Shown here piece by piece: positions 10,021 through 18,904 of a stretch of DNA of 64,000 bases. Where the stretch lies: NCBI RefSeq assembly GCF_016862515.1, contig NZ_BONC01000029.1, positions 36,118-100,117 of the forward strand. Direction: 5' to 3'. Made by a program: the position numbers and the translations under genes. Numbering within the stretch: the stretch's first letter is position 1; each line of letters opens with the position of its first letter. A model generated the notes under the pieces. The model had not been told where the DNA came from and did not search any database. It saw nothing but the letters and a program-made list of their open reading frames with translations. Source of the DNA: Asanoa iriomotensis. Its GTDB lineage: Bacteria; Actinomycetota; Actinomycetes; Mycobacteriales; Micromonosporaceae.

Positions 10021-10050
10021 GAGGGGTGGCCTCCGACTCTCGGGTGCGGG

Positions 10051-12075
10051 TTACTCGGGACTAAGTACCGCCAGCACGGCACCGGTTTCCACTTGCGAGC
10101 CGGGGCCGACCGGCAGCGCGGACACGTAGCCGGCGGATGGCGCGTACACGGGGTGCTCGAGCTTCATCGCCTCGAGCGTCATCAGCAGCTCGCCCGGGCG
10201 GACCCGCTGGCCGGGCACCACCATGACCCGGCTGACGTGGCCGGGCAGCGGTGCCACGAGCGAGCCCTCGGCCAGCCGGGCGGACGGAAGCGGGAACCGG
10301 GGCAGCTCGTGCAGGGCGACGGAGCCCTCCGGACTGTCGACGTAGGACACGTCGCCGACCCGGCGGACGGTGAACATCAGCCGGATGCCGTTGACGTCGA
10401 GGGCGACGGCATCCGGTGTGGCCGAGACGACCTGCGCCGGCGGGTGGTCGTCGGTGGCCGGTGGCTGGCCGAGCCCGCCGAGATCCGGGTCGTCCGGGTC
10501 GACCGCGCGGACCCACCAGTTGACGAGGTCGCCGGAGCGGTCGAGCCGGTAGCCGACCTCGACCGGGCCGGCCGGGCCGTCGTACACGGTGGTCTGTGAT
10601 CGTGACGGCACGTTGCGCCAACCGGACGGCAGCGTGCCGAGCACCGTCGTGCCACCGCGTCGTTCCGCCGCGCCCGCCAGCGCGGCGGCCAGGCAGGACA
10701 CCCGCACCGCGTCGACCGAGGAGAGCAGCGGCGCGAACACCTCGGGATGCCGTTCGAGGAACGCGGTGTCGGTGTCGCCGGCGCGGTAGGACGGGTGCCG
10801 CAGCGTACGCACGAGCAGGTCGCGGTTGGTCGTCACGCCGTGGATCTCGGCGCGGGCCAGCGCACCGGCGAGCAACCGGGCCGCATCCGCGCGGGTCGGC
10901 GCCCACGCGATCAGCTTGGCCAGCATCGAGTCGTAGTGCACGCCGACCACGGAACCGTCGCGCACGCCCGCGTCGAGCCGCAGACCGGGCACGGAGAGCG
11001 GCTTGAACTCGGCGGCCACCCCCGGGATGTGGAAACGGTGCATGGTGCCCGTGGACGGCAGCCAGTTGGCGGCCGGGTCCTCGGCGCAGATCCGCACCTC
11101 GATGGCGTGGCCGCGCATCGGCGGCGGGGCGTTGAGCGGCAACGGGTTGCCCTCGGCCACCATGAGCTGCAGCTGGACCAGGTCAAAGCCCGTGATCAGC
11201 TCGGTGACGGCGTGCTCGACCTGCAGCCGGGTGTTCATCTCCAGGAAGTAGAAGCCGCCGCCGACCGCGTCGACCAGGAACTCGACGGTGCCGGCGCCGA
11301 CGTAGCCGACCGCCCGGGCCGCGGTCGCCGCCGCCGCGCAGAGTTGCTCGCGCAACTGGGCGGTGACCACCGGCGAGGGTGCCTCCTCGAGGACCTTCTG
11401 GTAGCGGCGCTGGATCGAGCACTCCCGCTCGCCGAACGGCACCACGGTGCCGTGGTTGTCGGCGAAGATCTGCACCTCGATGTGGCGCGCGCTCTCGACG
11501 TAACGCTCCAGGAACACGGTGCCGTCGCCGAACGCGAGCGCCGCCTCGCGCCGCGCGGACGCGATCGCGTCGGGCAGCGACTCGCGGTCGTGCACGATCC
11601 GCATGCCCCGGCCGCCGCCGCCGGCCGACGCCTTGACCAGCACCGGGAACTCGGTGACGCGGTCCGGGTCGAACCAGGTCGGCAGCATCGGGATGCCGGC
11701 GTCGGCCAGCAACTGCTTCGCCTCGATCTTCGAGCCCATCGTGGCGATCACCTTCGCCGGCGGCCCGACCCAGGTCAGCCCCGAGTCGATGACGGCCGCG
11801 GCGAAGTCGGCGTTCTCCGACAGGAACCCGTACCCCGGATGGATCGCGTCCGCACCGGTCTTCCGCGCGGCGCCGATCATCAGGTCGCCGCGCAGGTAGG
11901 TCGCGGTCGGCGCGTTGCCGGGCAGGTGGACGGCGTAGTCCGCCTCGGCCACGTGCGGCGAGTCGCCGTCGGCGTCGGAGTAGACGGCGACCGTCTCGAT
12001 GCCGACCAGCCGGCACGAGGCGAAGATCCGGCGGGCGATCTCACCCCGGTTGGCCACGAGCAGTCTGCGGATCAT
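10051..12075 (-). CDS. Biotin-dependent acyl-CoA carboxylase, alpha subunit (biotin carboxylase plus BCCP)
   Basis: About 674 residues. The biotin carboxylase part opens with RRLLVANRGEIARRIF and carries the ATP-grasp loop KASAGGGGRGMRIV (about 155), FLERYVESARHIEVQ and EMNTRLQVEH. A linker domain follows, then a C-terminal biotinyl domain with LEAMKLEHP (biotinylated Lys near residue 640). It carboxylates biotin for transfer by the neighbouring beta subunit. ATG 12075 has GAGGG at good spacing; GTG 12090, overlapping the upstream stop as GTGA, is the alternative. The enzyme could be of the methylcrotonyl-, geranyl- or propionyl-CoA type; sequence alone does not decide. Confidence 0.92.
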   Translation of the reverse strand: MIRRLLVANRGEIARRIFASCRLVGIETVAVYSDADGDSPHVAEADYAVHLPGNAPTATYLRGDLMIGAARKTGADAIHPGYGFLSENADFAAAVIDSGLTWVGPPAKVIATMGSKIEAKQLLADAGIPMLPTWFDPDRVTEFPVLVKASAGGGGRGMRIVHDRESLPDAIASARREAALAFGDGTVFLERYVESARHIEVQIFADNHGTVVPFGERECSIQRRYQKVLEEAPSPVVTAQLREQLCAAAATAARAVGYVGAGTVEFLVDAVGGGFYFLEMNTRLQVEHAVTELITGFDLVQLQLMVAEGNPLPLNAPPPMRGHAIEVRICAEDPAANWLPSTGTMHRFHIPGVAAEFKPLSVPGLRLDAGVRDGSVVGVHYDSMLAKLIAWAPTRADAARLLAGALARAEIHGVTTNRDLLVRTLRHPSYRAGDTDTAFLERHPEVFAPLLSSVDAVRVSCLAAALAGAAERRGGTTVLGTLPSGWRNVPSRSQTTVYDGPAGPVEVGYRLDRSGDLVNWWVRAVDPDDPDLGGLGQPPATDDHPPAQVVSATPDAVALDVNGIRLMFTVRRVGDVSYVDSPEGSVALHELPRFPLPSARLAEGSLVAPLPGHVSRVMVVPGQRVRPGELLMTLEAMKLEHPVYAPSAGYVSALPVGPGSQVETGAVLAVLSPE

Positions 12076-12086
12076 TGGCGAAGCCC

Positions 12087-13679
12087 TCACATCCGGAAGA
12101 CGCCGAAGCCCTCGGCGCCCTTGATCGGTCCGTTGTGGATTGCCGAGAGGCAGAGTCCGAGGACGGTACGGGTGTCGCGGGGGTCGATGATCCCGTCGTC
12201 GTAGAGCCGGCCGGAGAGGAACAGCGCGGTCGACTGGCTCTCGATCTGCTGCTCGACCATCATCCGCATGGCCTGGTCGGAGTCCTCGTCATAGTGCTGG
12301 CCCTTGGCCTCGGCGGCCTGCCGCGCCACGATCGAGAGCACGCCGGCGAGCTGGGTCGGGCCCATCACCGCGGACTTCGCGTTGGGCCAGGTGAACAGGA
12401 ACCGCGGTTCGTAGGCGCGGCCGCACATGCCGTAGTTGCCGGCACCGTACGAGGCGCCCAGGTTGACCGTGATGTGCGGGACCCGCGAGTTGGACACCGC
12501 GTTGATCATCAGGGCGCCGTGCTTGATGATGCCGCGCTGCTCGTACTCGGCGCCGACCATGTAGCCCGTCGTGTTCTGCAGGAACAGCAGCGGCGTGTCG
12601 GTCGCGTTGGCGAGCTGGATGAACTGGGCGGCCTTCTGCGACTCCGCGGAGAACAGCACGCCGCGGGCGTTGGCCAGCACACCGACCGGGTAGCCGTGCA
12701 GCTCGCCCCAGCCGGTCACCAGCGCGGCGCCGTAGCCGGGCTTGAACTCGTCGAACTCGCTGCCGTCGAGGATCCGGGCCAGCACCTCGCGGGGGTCGAA
12801 CGGGGTGCGCTGGTCCGCGGAGGCGATGGCGAGCAGGTCTTCGGTGTCGAGCTTCGGCGGCGCCGGCTGCGGGTTTCGGGGCCTCGGGCCGAGCTTGCGC
12901 CAGTTGAGCCTGCTGACCACCTGGCGGGCCAGGCGCAGGCCGTCGCGCTCGTCCTCGGCGAGGTAGTCGGCGAGCCCGCTCGTGCCCGCGTGCATCGCGG
13001 CGCCGCCGAGCGACTCGTCGTCGGTGATCTCGCCGGTGGCCATCCGGACCAGGGGCGGGCCGGCGAGGAAGACCTTCGCCTGGTGCCGCACCATGATCGT
13101 GTAGTCGGACATTCCGGGCACGTAGGCGCCGCCGGCGGTGGCGTTGCCGAAGACCACCGAGATGGTCGGGATGCCGGCCGCGGAGAGCCGGGTCAGGTCG
13201 CGGAAGACACCGCCGCCCGGAATGAAGATCTCGGCCTGGGTTGGCAGGTCGGCGCCGCCGGACTCGACCAGGTTGACCAGGGGCAACCGGTTGGCCAGGG
13301 CGATCTCGCCGGCCCGCTGGGTCTTCTTCAACGCGTACGGGTTGATCGCGCCGCCGCGCACGGTCGGGTCGTTGGCGATGATCACGCACTCGACGCCCTC
13401 GATCACGCCGATGCCGCTGACCACGCTCGCGCCGACCGGGAAGTCGGTGCCCCAGGCCGCCGTCGGTGACAGCTCCAGGAACGGGGCGTCCTGGTCGAGC
13501 AGCAGCTCGATCCGTTCGCGGGGGAGCAGCTTGCCGCGGGCGTGATGGCGGGACACGTACTTGTCGCCGCCGCCGGCCCGCGCGTCGTCCAGCGCGTCCT
13601 CGTACTCGTGGAGGCGCTCCAGCATCGCCGAGCGATTTTCCAGATAGGACGGGTTGCGCGGGTCGACCGAGGTCTCCAT
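12087..13679 (-). CDS. Acyl-CoA carboxylase, beta (carboxyltransferase) subunit
   Basis: About 530 residues with two crotonase-fold halves. The N-half shows ARGKLLPRERIE, GGAINPYALKKTQRA and LVESGGADLPTQ; the C-half shows FDPREVLARI, LFLQNTTGYMVG, GASYGAGNYGMCGRAYEPRF and PTQLAGVL. The LVESGGADLP and QNTTGYMVG motifs are those of methylcrotonyl/geranyl-CoA carboxylase beta chains rather than propionyl-CoA ones, which fits the neighbouring AtuA-like gene. It pairs with the alpha subunit 11 bases downstream. ATG 13679 is used; GTG 13688 has better ribosome-site spacing and is possible. Confidence 0.92.
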   Translation of the reverse strand: METSVDPRNPSYLENRSAMLERLHEYEDALDDARAGGGDKYVSRHHARGKLLPRERIELLLDQDAPFLELSPTAAWGTDFPVGASVVSGIGVIEGVECVIIANDPTVRGGAINPYALKKTQRAGEIALANRLPLVNLVESGGADLPTQAEIFIPGGGVFRDLTRLSAAGIPTISVVFGNATAGGAYVPGMSDYTIMVRHQAKVFLAGPPLVRMATGEITDDESLGGAAMHAGTSGLADYLAEDERDGLRLARQVVSRLNWRKLGPRPRNPQPAPPKLDTEDLLAIASADQRTPFDPREVLARILDGSEFDEFKPGYGAALVTGWGELHGYPVGVLANARGVLFSAESQKAAQFIQLANATDTPLLFLQNTTGYMVGAEYEQRGIIKHGALMINAVSNSRVPHITVNLGASYGAGNYGMCGRAYEPRFLFTWPNAKSAVMGPTQLAGVLSIVARQAAEAKGQHYDEDSDQAMRMMVEQQIESQSTALFLSGRLYDDGIIDPRDTRTVLGLCLSAIHNGPIKGAEGFGVFRM

Positions 13680-13767
13680 GACAGTCACGCGCACCCCTCA
13701 CAGACGTCCTTGGCCATTGCCACCTCCGTAACGAGCGTCTCGGTGGGCGCGACACGCATGTCGCACG

Positions 13768-15435
13768 TCACGTGGCGTCCAGCAGCTTCGCCGGCACCTC
13801 GGCGACGCGGGCGCGGAACAGCTCGCCCAGCGCCTTGGCCTGCGGGTCGAACCGGGTCGACGCGGCCACGCCGGCGCCGAGCAGGCCGCGGATCACGAAG
13901 TTGACCGCGCGCAGGTTGGGCAACTCGTGCCGCTCGACGGTCAACGGCGCCGTCTCGGGCAGCAACTCCTTGAGCCGGTCGACAGTCAGCCAGCCGAGCA
14001 GCCAGTCGGCGGCCGAGTCGGTGCGCGCCCAGACGCCGAGGTTGGCGTCGCCGCCCTTGTCGCCGGAGCGGGCGCCGAGGATCGCGCCCAGGGAGATCCT
14101 GGTGGTCTTGCCCAGGTCCTTGAGCTTTGCCTGGTGTTGCGGGGTCGCGTGATATTCCGCCGTCCGGATCGGCGGGCGGATCGTGACCCGCTTGCCGTCG
14201 GGCAGCACGGCGGTGTGGTTGACGCCGTCCTGCGGCATCGTGTCGGCGCTGAACACCCCGAACGGGGCGGCGTCACCCGGCGGGGTGGTCAAGGTGCAAC
14301 CCGGATAAGAGGCCAGAGCGAGCTCGACCGCGGCGGCCGAGAACGCCCGCCCGGCCCGCTTCGGGTCCTGGTCCTTCAGGTGTACGTGCAGCAGGGCGCT
14401 GGCCGCCTCGGTGTCGACCGCGTCGGGGTGGTCGGTGCGGGCGAGCGTGAACCCCAGGCCCTCCTTGCCGACCTCGTCCTCGAGCTGTGCCCGGACCAGG
14501 GCCGCCTTCTCCTCGATGGCCAGCCCGCAGAGGACGAAGGTCATCGAGTTGCGGAAGCCGCCGAGGTTGGCGACGCCGACCTTGAGGGTGGGTGGCGGCG
14601 GTGTGCCCTTGACGCCGGTGATCGCGACCCGATCGGGGCCCAACTGGCGCAGGACGGCCGTGTCCAGCCGGGTGACCACGTCGGGGCCGAGGTAGCCGGG
14701 GGCGTCGATCTCGTACAGGAGCTGCGCCGTGACCGTCTCGACCGTGACCGCGCCGCCGGTGCCCGGGTGCTTGGTGATCACACAGCTGCCGTCCTCGGCG
14801 ACCTCCGCGATCGGGAAGCCGGGGCGGCGCGCGCCGTCGGGCAACTCGGTGAAGAAGCTGAAGTTGCCACCGGTCGCCTGTGCGCCGCACTCGATCACGT
14901 GGCCGGCGACGGTCGCGCCGGCCAGGGCGTCGAAGTCGTCGCGGGACCAGCCGTAGCGCGCCGCCGCGGGGCCGACCACCAGCGCGGCGTCGGTGACCCG
15001 GCCGGTGACCACGATGTCGGCCCCGGCGTCCAGGCAGGCCGCGATGCCGAACGCGCCGAGGTAGGCGTTGGCGGTCAGCGCGTCGGGGTGCGGGATCGCG
15101 TCGCCCTCGACGTACCCGATGCGGGGGTGCAGGCCGTGCTTCTCCGCCAGTGTCTCGATCGCCTGCGCCAGCCCGGCCGGATGGAGGCCGCCCGCGTTCG
15201 TGACCAGCTTGACGCCCTTGTCGAGGGCGGTGCCGAGGGTGGTCTCGAGCTGGCGGAGGAACGTGCGGGCATAGCCGAGCGCGGGGTCCCGGGCCCGGTC
15301 GCGGCCAAGGATCAGCATGGTCAGCTCGGCCAGGTAGTCGCCGGTCAACACGTCGAGGTCGCCGCCGTCGAGCATCTCGCGCCAGGCGGAGAAGCGGTCG
15401 CCGTAGAAGCCGGAGGCGTTGCCGATGCGGATCAT
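13768..15435 (-). CDS. AtuA-like acyclic terpene utilisation family protein
   Basis: A 555-residue protein beginning MIRIGNASGFYGDRF, typical of the AtuA/DUF1446 family. The main domain (about 1-440) has LVTNAGGLHP, DIVVTGRVTDAALV, HVIECGAQATGGNFSFF and GVKGTPPPPTLKVG. A C-terminal AtuA-like domain (about 450-550) has LGAILGARSGDKGGDANLGVWAR. The biochemical role of AtuA is not settled; in Pseudomonas its gene belongs to the citronellol/geraniol pathway with a carboxylase and a dehydrogenase. ATG 15435 overlaps the upstream stop (ATGA). The 88-base gap downstream is the longest in the operon. Confidence 0.9.
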   Translation of the reverse strand: MIRIGNASGFYGDRFSAWREMLDGGDLDVLTGDYLAELTMLILGRDRARDPALGYARTFLRQLETTLGTALDKGVKLVTNAGGLHPAGLAQAIETLAEKHGLHPRIGYVEGDAIPHPDALTANAYLGAFGIAACLDAGADIVVTGRVTDAALVVGPAAARYGWSRDDFDALAGATVAGHVIECGAQATGGNFSFFTELPDGARRPGFPIAEVAEDGSCVITKHPGTGGAVTVETVTAQLLYEIDAPGYLGPDVVTRLDTAVLRQLGPDRVAITGVKGTPPPPTLKVGVANLGGFRNSMTFVLCGLAIEEKAALVRAQLEDEVGKEGLGFTLARTDHPDAVDTEAASALLHVHLKDQDPKRAGRAFSAAAVELALASYPGCTLTTPPGDAAPFGVFSADTMPQDGVNHTAVLPDGKRVTIRPPIRTAEYHATPQHQAKLKDLGKTTRISLGAILGARSGDKGGDANLGVWARTDSAADWLLGWLTVDRLKELLPETAPLTVERHELPNLRAVNFVIRGLLGAGVAASTRFDPQAKALGELFRARVAEVPAKLLDAT

Positions 15436-16220
15436 CGGCCGGCCCCCGCCACCCGCTTGACCCCGGGCGGGCCGGCGAACGCCTGCGCCACCTGGAGCCA
15501 TTCGGTCGCGACCGGGCCGGTGGCGACCAGGGCCAGGTCGGCGGGGTTGCGGCGCTGGGTGACCAGGAGGCAGAAGTCCTGGGCGGGGCCGGTCACCCGG
15601 TCGGTCGCCGTGTCCGGGCCGAACGCCCACACGCTGCCGTCCGGCGCGATCAGCTCGACCCGGACGGGTGTCTGCGGTGCGGGCCGGCCGTGTGCCAGGA
15701 ACGAGTGGCCGAGGGTACGGAAGCCGAGGAACGCGACGTGCCTTAGTCGATCGGTCGGTGTGCTGTGCGCTCCGAGCGCCTCGGCGATGTCGAGGCCGTG
15801 TGCCCAGGTCTCCATCAGGCGGGCGGTGGCCATGGACTGCGGCGTGAGCAGGTTGCCGAACCAGGGGATCCGCTTGCCGGCCGGCGTCGACCGCAACGCT
15901 TCGACGAGCTCGCGGTGGCCGGCGATCCAGCGTTGCCGCAACTCGTCGGGCGGGGCCAGGAAACCTTCGGCTCCCTTGTCGACGAGGTGGTCCGGGTCGT
16001 CGGCGAGCGGTGCGAGCAGCGCGACGAACTGGGCGTCGTCGGTCGTGGCGAGCAGGGCGGCCCGGTCGGTCCAGGCGAGGTGGGCGATCTGGTGCGCGAC
16101 GGTCCAGCCGGGGCTCGGGGTCGGCCGCGCCCAGTCTTCGTCGGGCCGGTCGGCCAACAGGGTGTCGACCGCGGCCGTCTCCGCGTCGAGATCGGTGAGC
16201 AGGTCGGCGAGCTCCACCAC
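15432..16220 (-). CDS. TIGR03084-type protein with DinB/maleylpyruvate isomerase-like fold
   Basis: About 262 residues. GTG 16220 sits five bases after AAGGAGG, which overlaps the end of the tetR gene; GTG 16217 is an equal alternative. The N-terminal half is a DinB-like helical bundle with candidate metal ligands in WTVAHQIAHLAW (about 44) and METWAHGLDIAEAL (about 150). A C-terminal domain (about 180-255) is SCP2-like in shape. This family often sits beside acyl-CoA dehydrogenase and AtuA genes in actinobacteria. A metal-dependent, mycothiol-linked or hydrolytic role is possible but unproven. Confidence 0.82.
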   Translation of the reverse strand: MVELADLLTDLDAETAAVDTLLADRPDEDWARPTPSPGWTVAHQIAHLAWTDRAALLATTDDAQFVALLAPLADDPDHLVDKGAEGFLAPPDELRQRWIAGHRELVEALRSTPAGKRIPWFGNLLTPQSMATARLMETWAHGLDIAEALGAHSTPTDRLRHVAFLGFRTLGHSFLAHGRPAPQTPVRVELIAPDGSVWAFGPDTATDRVTGPAQDFCLLVTQRRNPADLALVATGPVATEWLQVAQAFAGPPGVKRVAGAGR

Positions 16221-16231
16221 GTGGGCCTCCT

Positions 16232-16822
16232 TCAGGCGCGGATCACGGCGGCGAGGTGGCGTTTCCACTCGCGCAGCAGGGCGGCGCGGCGGGCGGCGTC
16301 GTCGGAGAGCAGGTTGGCGACGCCGAGGCCGCGCATGAGGTCGAGGGTGGCCTGGACCGATTCGCGTACGCCGGGGCGGCGCTCGTCGGCGCCGAGCAGC
16401 TCGACGGTGAGACGGTGCAGCTCGCGGCCGACCCGGGCCTCGACGGGCACCAGCGCGGTGCGCAGCTCGGGATCGGTGCGGGCGGCGACCCAGACCTCCA
16501 GGGCTGCGGCGTAGAGCGGGCCGGTGAACGCGGCGGCCAGCATGTCGATGACCCGGTCGACCCGTTGCGCTCCGGTCGGCAGGCTGGCCGCCTCGGCTCG
16601 GATCTCGGCGGCCCGGCGGTCGGCGAGGTGCTCGACGGCGGCCATGACCAGGGCGGCCTTGGTGGGGTAGTGGTGCAGCTGGGCGCCCCGGGAGACACCG
16701 GCGCGCTCGGCTATCACCGTGGTGGTGGTGCCGGCCCAGCCCAGCTCGACCAGGCTGTCGACGGCCGCGTCGAGGAGGCGCGCCTGGGTGGCCCGGCTGC
16801 GTTCCTGCTGCGGGGTCCGCAT
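16232..16822 (-). CDS. TetR-family transcriptional regulator of the acyl-CoA operon
   Basis: About 196 residues starting MRTPQQERSRATQARLL at ATG 16822. The N-terminal HTH is clear: LLDAAVDSLVELGWAGTTT followed by IAERAGVSRGAQLHHYPTKAALV (about 18-62). The C-terminal ligand-binding part is helical and has a run of Val/Ala. It is the first gene of the operon, and a 26-bp palindrome lies 22 bases upstream, so autorepression with release by an acyl-CoA is likely. Ligand identity is inferred from neighbours only. In-frame codons further upstream (to 16849) would overlap the operator. Confidence 0.9.
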   Translation of the reverse strand: MRTPQQERSRATQARLLDAAVDSLVELGWAGTTTTVIAERAGVSRGAQLHHYPTKAALVMAAVEHLADRRAAEIRAEAASLPTGAQRVDRVIDMLAAAFTGPLYAAALEVWVAARTDPELRTALVPVEARVGRELHRLTVELLGADERRPGVRESVQATLDLMRGLGVANLLSDDAARRAALLREWKRHLAAVIRA

Positions 16823-16843
16823 TTCCTGAGCATGGCTGCGCTG

Positions 16844-16869
16844 AAACAAACAGTCAAGCCTGCTTGTTT
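16844..16869. promoter_or_regulatory. Palindromic operator for the TetR-family regulator
   Basis: AAACAAACAG (16844-16853) and CTGCTTGTTT (16860-16869) are arms matching at nine of ten positions across a 6-base spacer. The AT-rich site stands out in very GC-rich DNA, lies just upstream of the TetR start and just past the end of the capA-like gene, and has the size and layout of TetR operators that control acyl-CoA genes. Confidence 0.72.
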
Positions 16870-16879
16870 CTGCCTGTTC

Positions 16880-18064
16880 CTATGCGTCCGGTGGGGTGAT
16901 CTTGCCGGCGTTGTCGAACTTCGGACCCGTACGCGGGAAGTCTTTGTTGCTCAGGTCTTTGATCATGGCCAGGCTGTCGCCGTCGGTGTCCGTGATCGGC
17001 TTGCCGGCGGCGTTCATCGAGGTGGAGACCACCTCGCCGTCGACCCAGGTGCCGTCCTTGGTCAGCTCGACCTTGAGGACCGCGCCGAGCCCGAGCGGCC
17101 CGTCGCGGCGGAGCGTGCCGCCGCCGCCAGCGAAGTTGCCCAGGCTGTAGGCGATCAACCGACCCTTGTAGAACTCCATCGCCCGCAACACGTGCGGGCC
17201 GTGACCGACGATCAGGTCCGCGCCAGCGTCGATCATGGAGCGGGCGAACTTGACCGGGTCGCCGCGGTTCTCGCCGAGGAACATCTCGGTGCCCGGCTTG
17301 ACCCGGGTCTTGCCCGAACCCTCCGCACCCATGTGCACCTGGACGACGACGAGGTCGGCCTGCTTCGCGGCCTTGGCGATGAGCTTCTTGCCAGCCTCGA
17401 TGTCGATCAGGCTGTTGTTCCAGGGGTACGAGGAGAAGCCGACGACGGCGACCTTGATGCCCTTGACGTCGACCACGGTGATCTGGTCGACGGCGCCGGT
17501 GTGCTTCAGCCCGTATTTCTCCAGTGCGTCCTGTGTGTTCTTGTAGCCGTCCGCGCCGTAGTCGTTGCCGTGGTTGTTGGCCTGGTTGAGCAACTGGAAG
17601 CCGGCGTCCTTGAGGTGCTTGGCGTAGCCCGGCGGCGCCCGGAACTGGTGGCAGCCGGTCGAGTCGGGCCCGCACTTGGACCGGCCGGTGTCCTCGGTGA
17701 GCGGCTCCTCGAGGTTGCCCATCACGAGGTCGGCGGCGAGGTCGCGCTTGACGCCGTCGAAGAAGCCCTTGCCGCCGTTGGACGGGAGGCTGCTCGGTGC
17801 GTTGCCCATCACGATGTCGCCTGTGGCGGACAGCGAGATCGCTTCCTCCTCCTCGGCGGCCTCCTGGGTCGGGGACTCCTGCTCGGCCGGGGTCGACTGG
17901 GTTGGCGCGACCCACACGGCGGGCTGGCTGGTCTCGCCTCTGGCGACGGCGGCAACGGCGGCGCCTGCCACGCCGAGCAGCGCCGCGACGGCGACACCGG
18001 CCACGATGGCCGGACGCCAGGTGCGTTTGTTCGGCGTGTCGAGGGGATACACGCGGGGGAACAT
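16880..18064 (-). CDS. CapA-like (poly-gamma-glutamate synthesis type) metallophosphatase-fold protein
   Basis: A 394-residue protein from ATG 18064. It has a cytoplasmic basic start, one hydrophobic helix (about 19-42), an acidic Glu-rich linker, then a PGA_cap domain (about 75-340). Motifs include SATGDIVMGN, VMGNLEEPLTE, LLNQANNHGNDYG, VVGFSSYPWNN, VVQVHMGAE, IVGHGPHVLRAME and IAYSLGNFAGG. The fold is that of calcineurin-like phosphoesterases and is probably extracytoplasmic. No other capsule genes are near, so poly-gamma-glutamate synthesis is not implied; the family also includes hydrolases of unknown substrate. Its stop lies 10 bases from the TetR operator. Confidence 0.86.
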   Translation of the reverse strand: MFPRVYPLDTPNKRTWRPAIVAGVAVAALLGVAGAAVAAVARGETSQPAVWVAPTQSTPAEQESPTQEAAEEEEAISLSATGDIVMGNAPSSLPSNGGKGFFDGVKRDLAADLVMGNLEEPLTEDTGRSKCGPDSTGCHQFRAPPGYAKHLKDAGFQLLNQANNHGNDYGADGYKNTQDALEKYGLKHTGAVDQITVVDVKGIKVAVVGFSSYPWNNSLIDIEAGKKLIAKAAKQADLVVVQVHMGAEGSGKTRVKPGTEMFLGENRGDPVKFARSMIDAGADLIVGHGPHVLRAMEFYKGRLIAYSLGNFAGGGGTLRRDGPLGLGAVLKVELTKDGTWVDGEVVSTSMNAAGKPITDTDGDSLAMIKDLSNKDFPRTGPKFDNAGKITPPDA

Positions 18065-18108
18065 ACCGTTCTCGCGCCACTCGTGGATACCTCCGTGAGT
18101 AGGATGGG

Positions 18109-18768
18109 CTAGCGCTCCGACCAGGGGATCTTGGGCCTGGTGGCGCCCTCCTTGATCGCTCGGTGCGCGGCCCGGGCGGCGTGCGAGCCCCAGCGCGACA
18201 GCGGGCCGCCGTAAGGCTCCTCGGGGCCTTCCCGTGGGCAGAGCACCGTGACCGCGTCGGTGGCGGTGCCGGTGGCGGCGAGGCCGATTTCCCAGAGGGC
18301 CTGTGCCTTCGCTTCTGTGATGGTCGCGACAGCGTTGACCAGGGCGGCGTCGCTGTGCCTGACCGGGAGGAAGGCGACGATATTGATCGTGCCGGGGGTG
18401 GGCTGGCGGGGTATCTCGCTGGCCGGTGTCGCGGCGGCCAGGATGGGCTTGCCGAGGCCGACGGTGGCCCACACCTCGACCGCACCATCGGTTGCGGCAA
18501 CCCGTTCCGTCACGTCGACGCCGGTCAACAAACCGACACCGGGCCCGGTCAGGGTCAACTCGCTCGCAAGTTCTCGCAGGTGCGTGTGTGGGTCATTCCG
18601 GGCGTACGACATGGGCACGGTCGCGTTGATGACCCATTCGCGGTCGCCGATCCCGCCGCCCAGCGGGCCGGAGCTGATACCGCGCATCGGGGTGGGTAGG
18701 CGCCAGAGCAGCAGGGGGATGCTTTCGCCGTCCTCCTGACGCGCGGTAAGAATGGGCTTGAACGGCAC
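18109..18768 (-). CDS. cbiZ: Adenosylcobinamide amidohydrolase (CbiZ family)
   Basis: A 219-residue protein of the CbiZ family, which removes the aminopropanol tail from adenosylcobinamide for salvage into cobalamin. Features are LLWRLPTPMRGISSGPLGGGIG near the N-terminus (in part), INATVPMSYARNDPHTHL (about 48), VGLLTGVDVTERV (about 78), a WATVGLGKPILA stretch and TINIVAFLPVRHSDAALVNAV (in part). The length is normal. The start is uncertain: GTG 18768 lacks a clear ribosome site. No cobalamin riboswitch is visible upstream and no other cobamide gene is nearby. It is divergent from crp. Confidence 0.82.
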   Translation of the reverse strand: MPFKPILTARQEDGESIPLLLWRLPTPMRGISSGPLGGGIGDREWVINATVPMSYARNDPHTHLRELASELTLTGPGVGLLTGVDVTERVAATDGAVEVWATVGLGKPILAAATPASEIPRQPTPGTINIVAFLPVRHSDAALVNAVATITEAKAQALWEIGLAATGTATDAVTVLCPREGPEEPYGGPLSRWGSHAARAAHRAIKEGATRPKIPWSER

Positions 18769-18904
18769 GCGCTGACGATAAGGCAGGTGGCCACCGGGGG
18801 TCGGGCTTGATCACGATCCGGGGGTTGCCGGGCCGGTTCGCCGATGCGTACGCCTAGACTGACTGCGCGCGGTTTCCGCGCCATTCGTGGAACTGAGGTG
18901 CGCG

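Noticed and set aside
8794..10599. 601-residue plus-strand frame opposite the acyl-CoA dehydrogenase and carboxylase
   Set aside because: It is antisense to well-supported genes and has a Arg/Gly/His-rich composition without motifs. Long antisense frames are common in GC-rich DNA.
13927..16338. 803-residue plus-strand frame opposite the AtuA and DinB-like genes
   Set aside because: Antisense to genes with clear family motifs; low-complexity composition, no domain and no ribosome site.
18769..18904. Cobalamin riboswitch upstream of cbiZ
   Set aside because: No B12-box-like GCCACTG element or long structured leader fits in the 136-base region.
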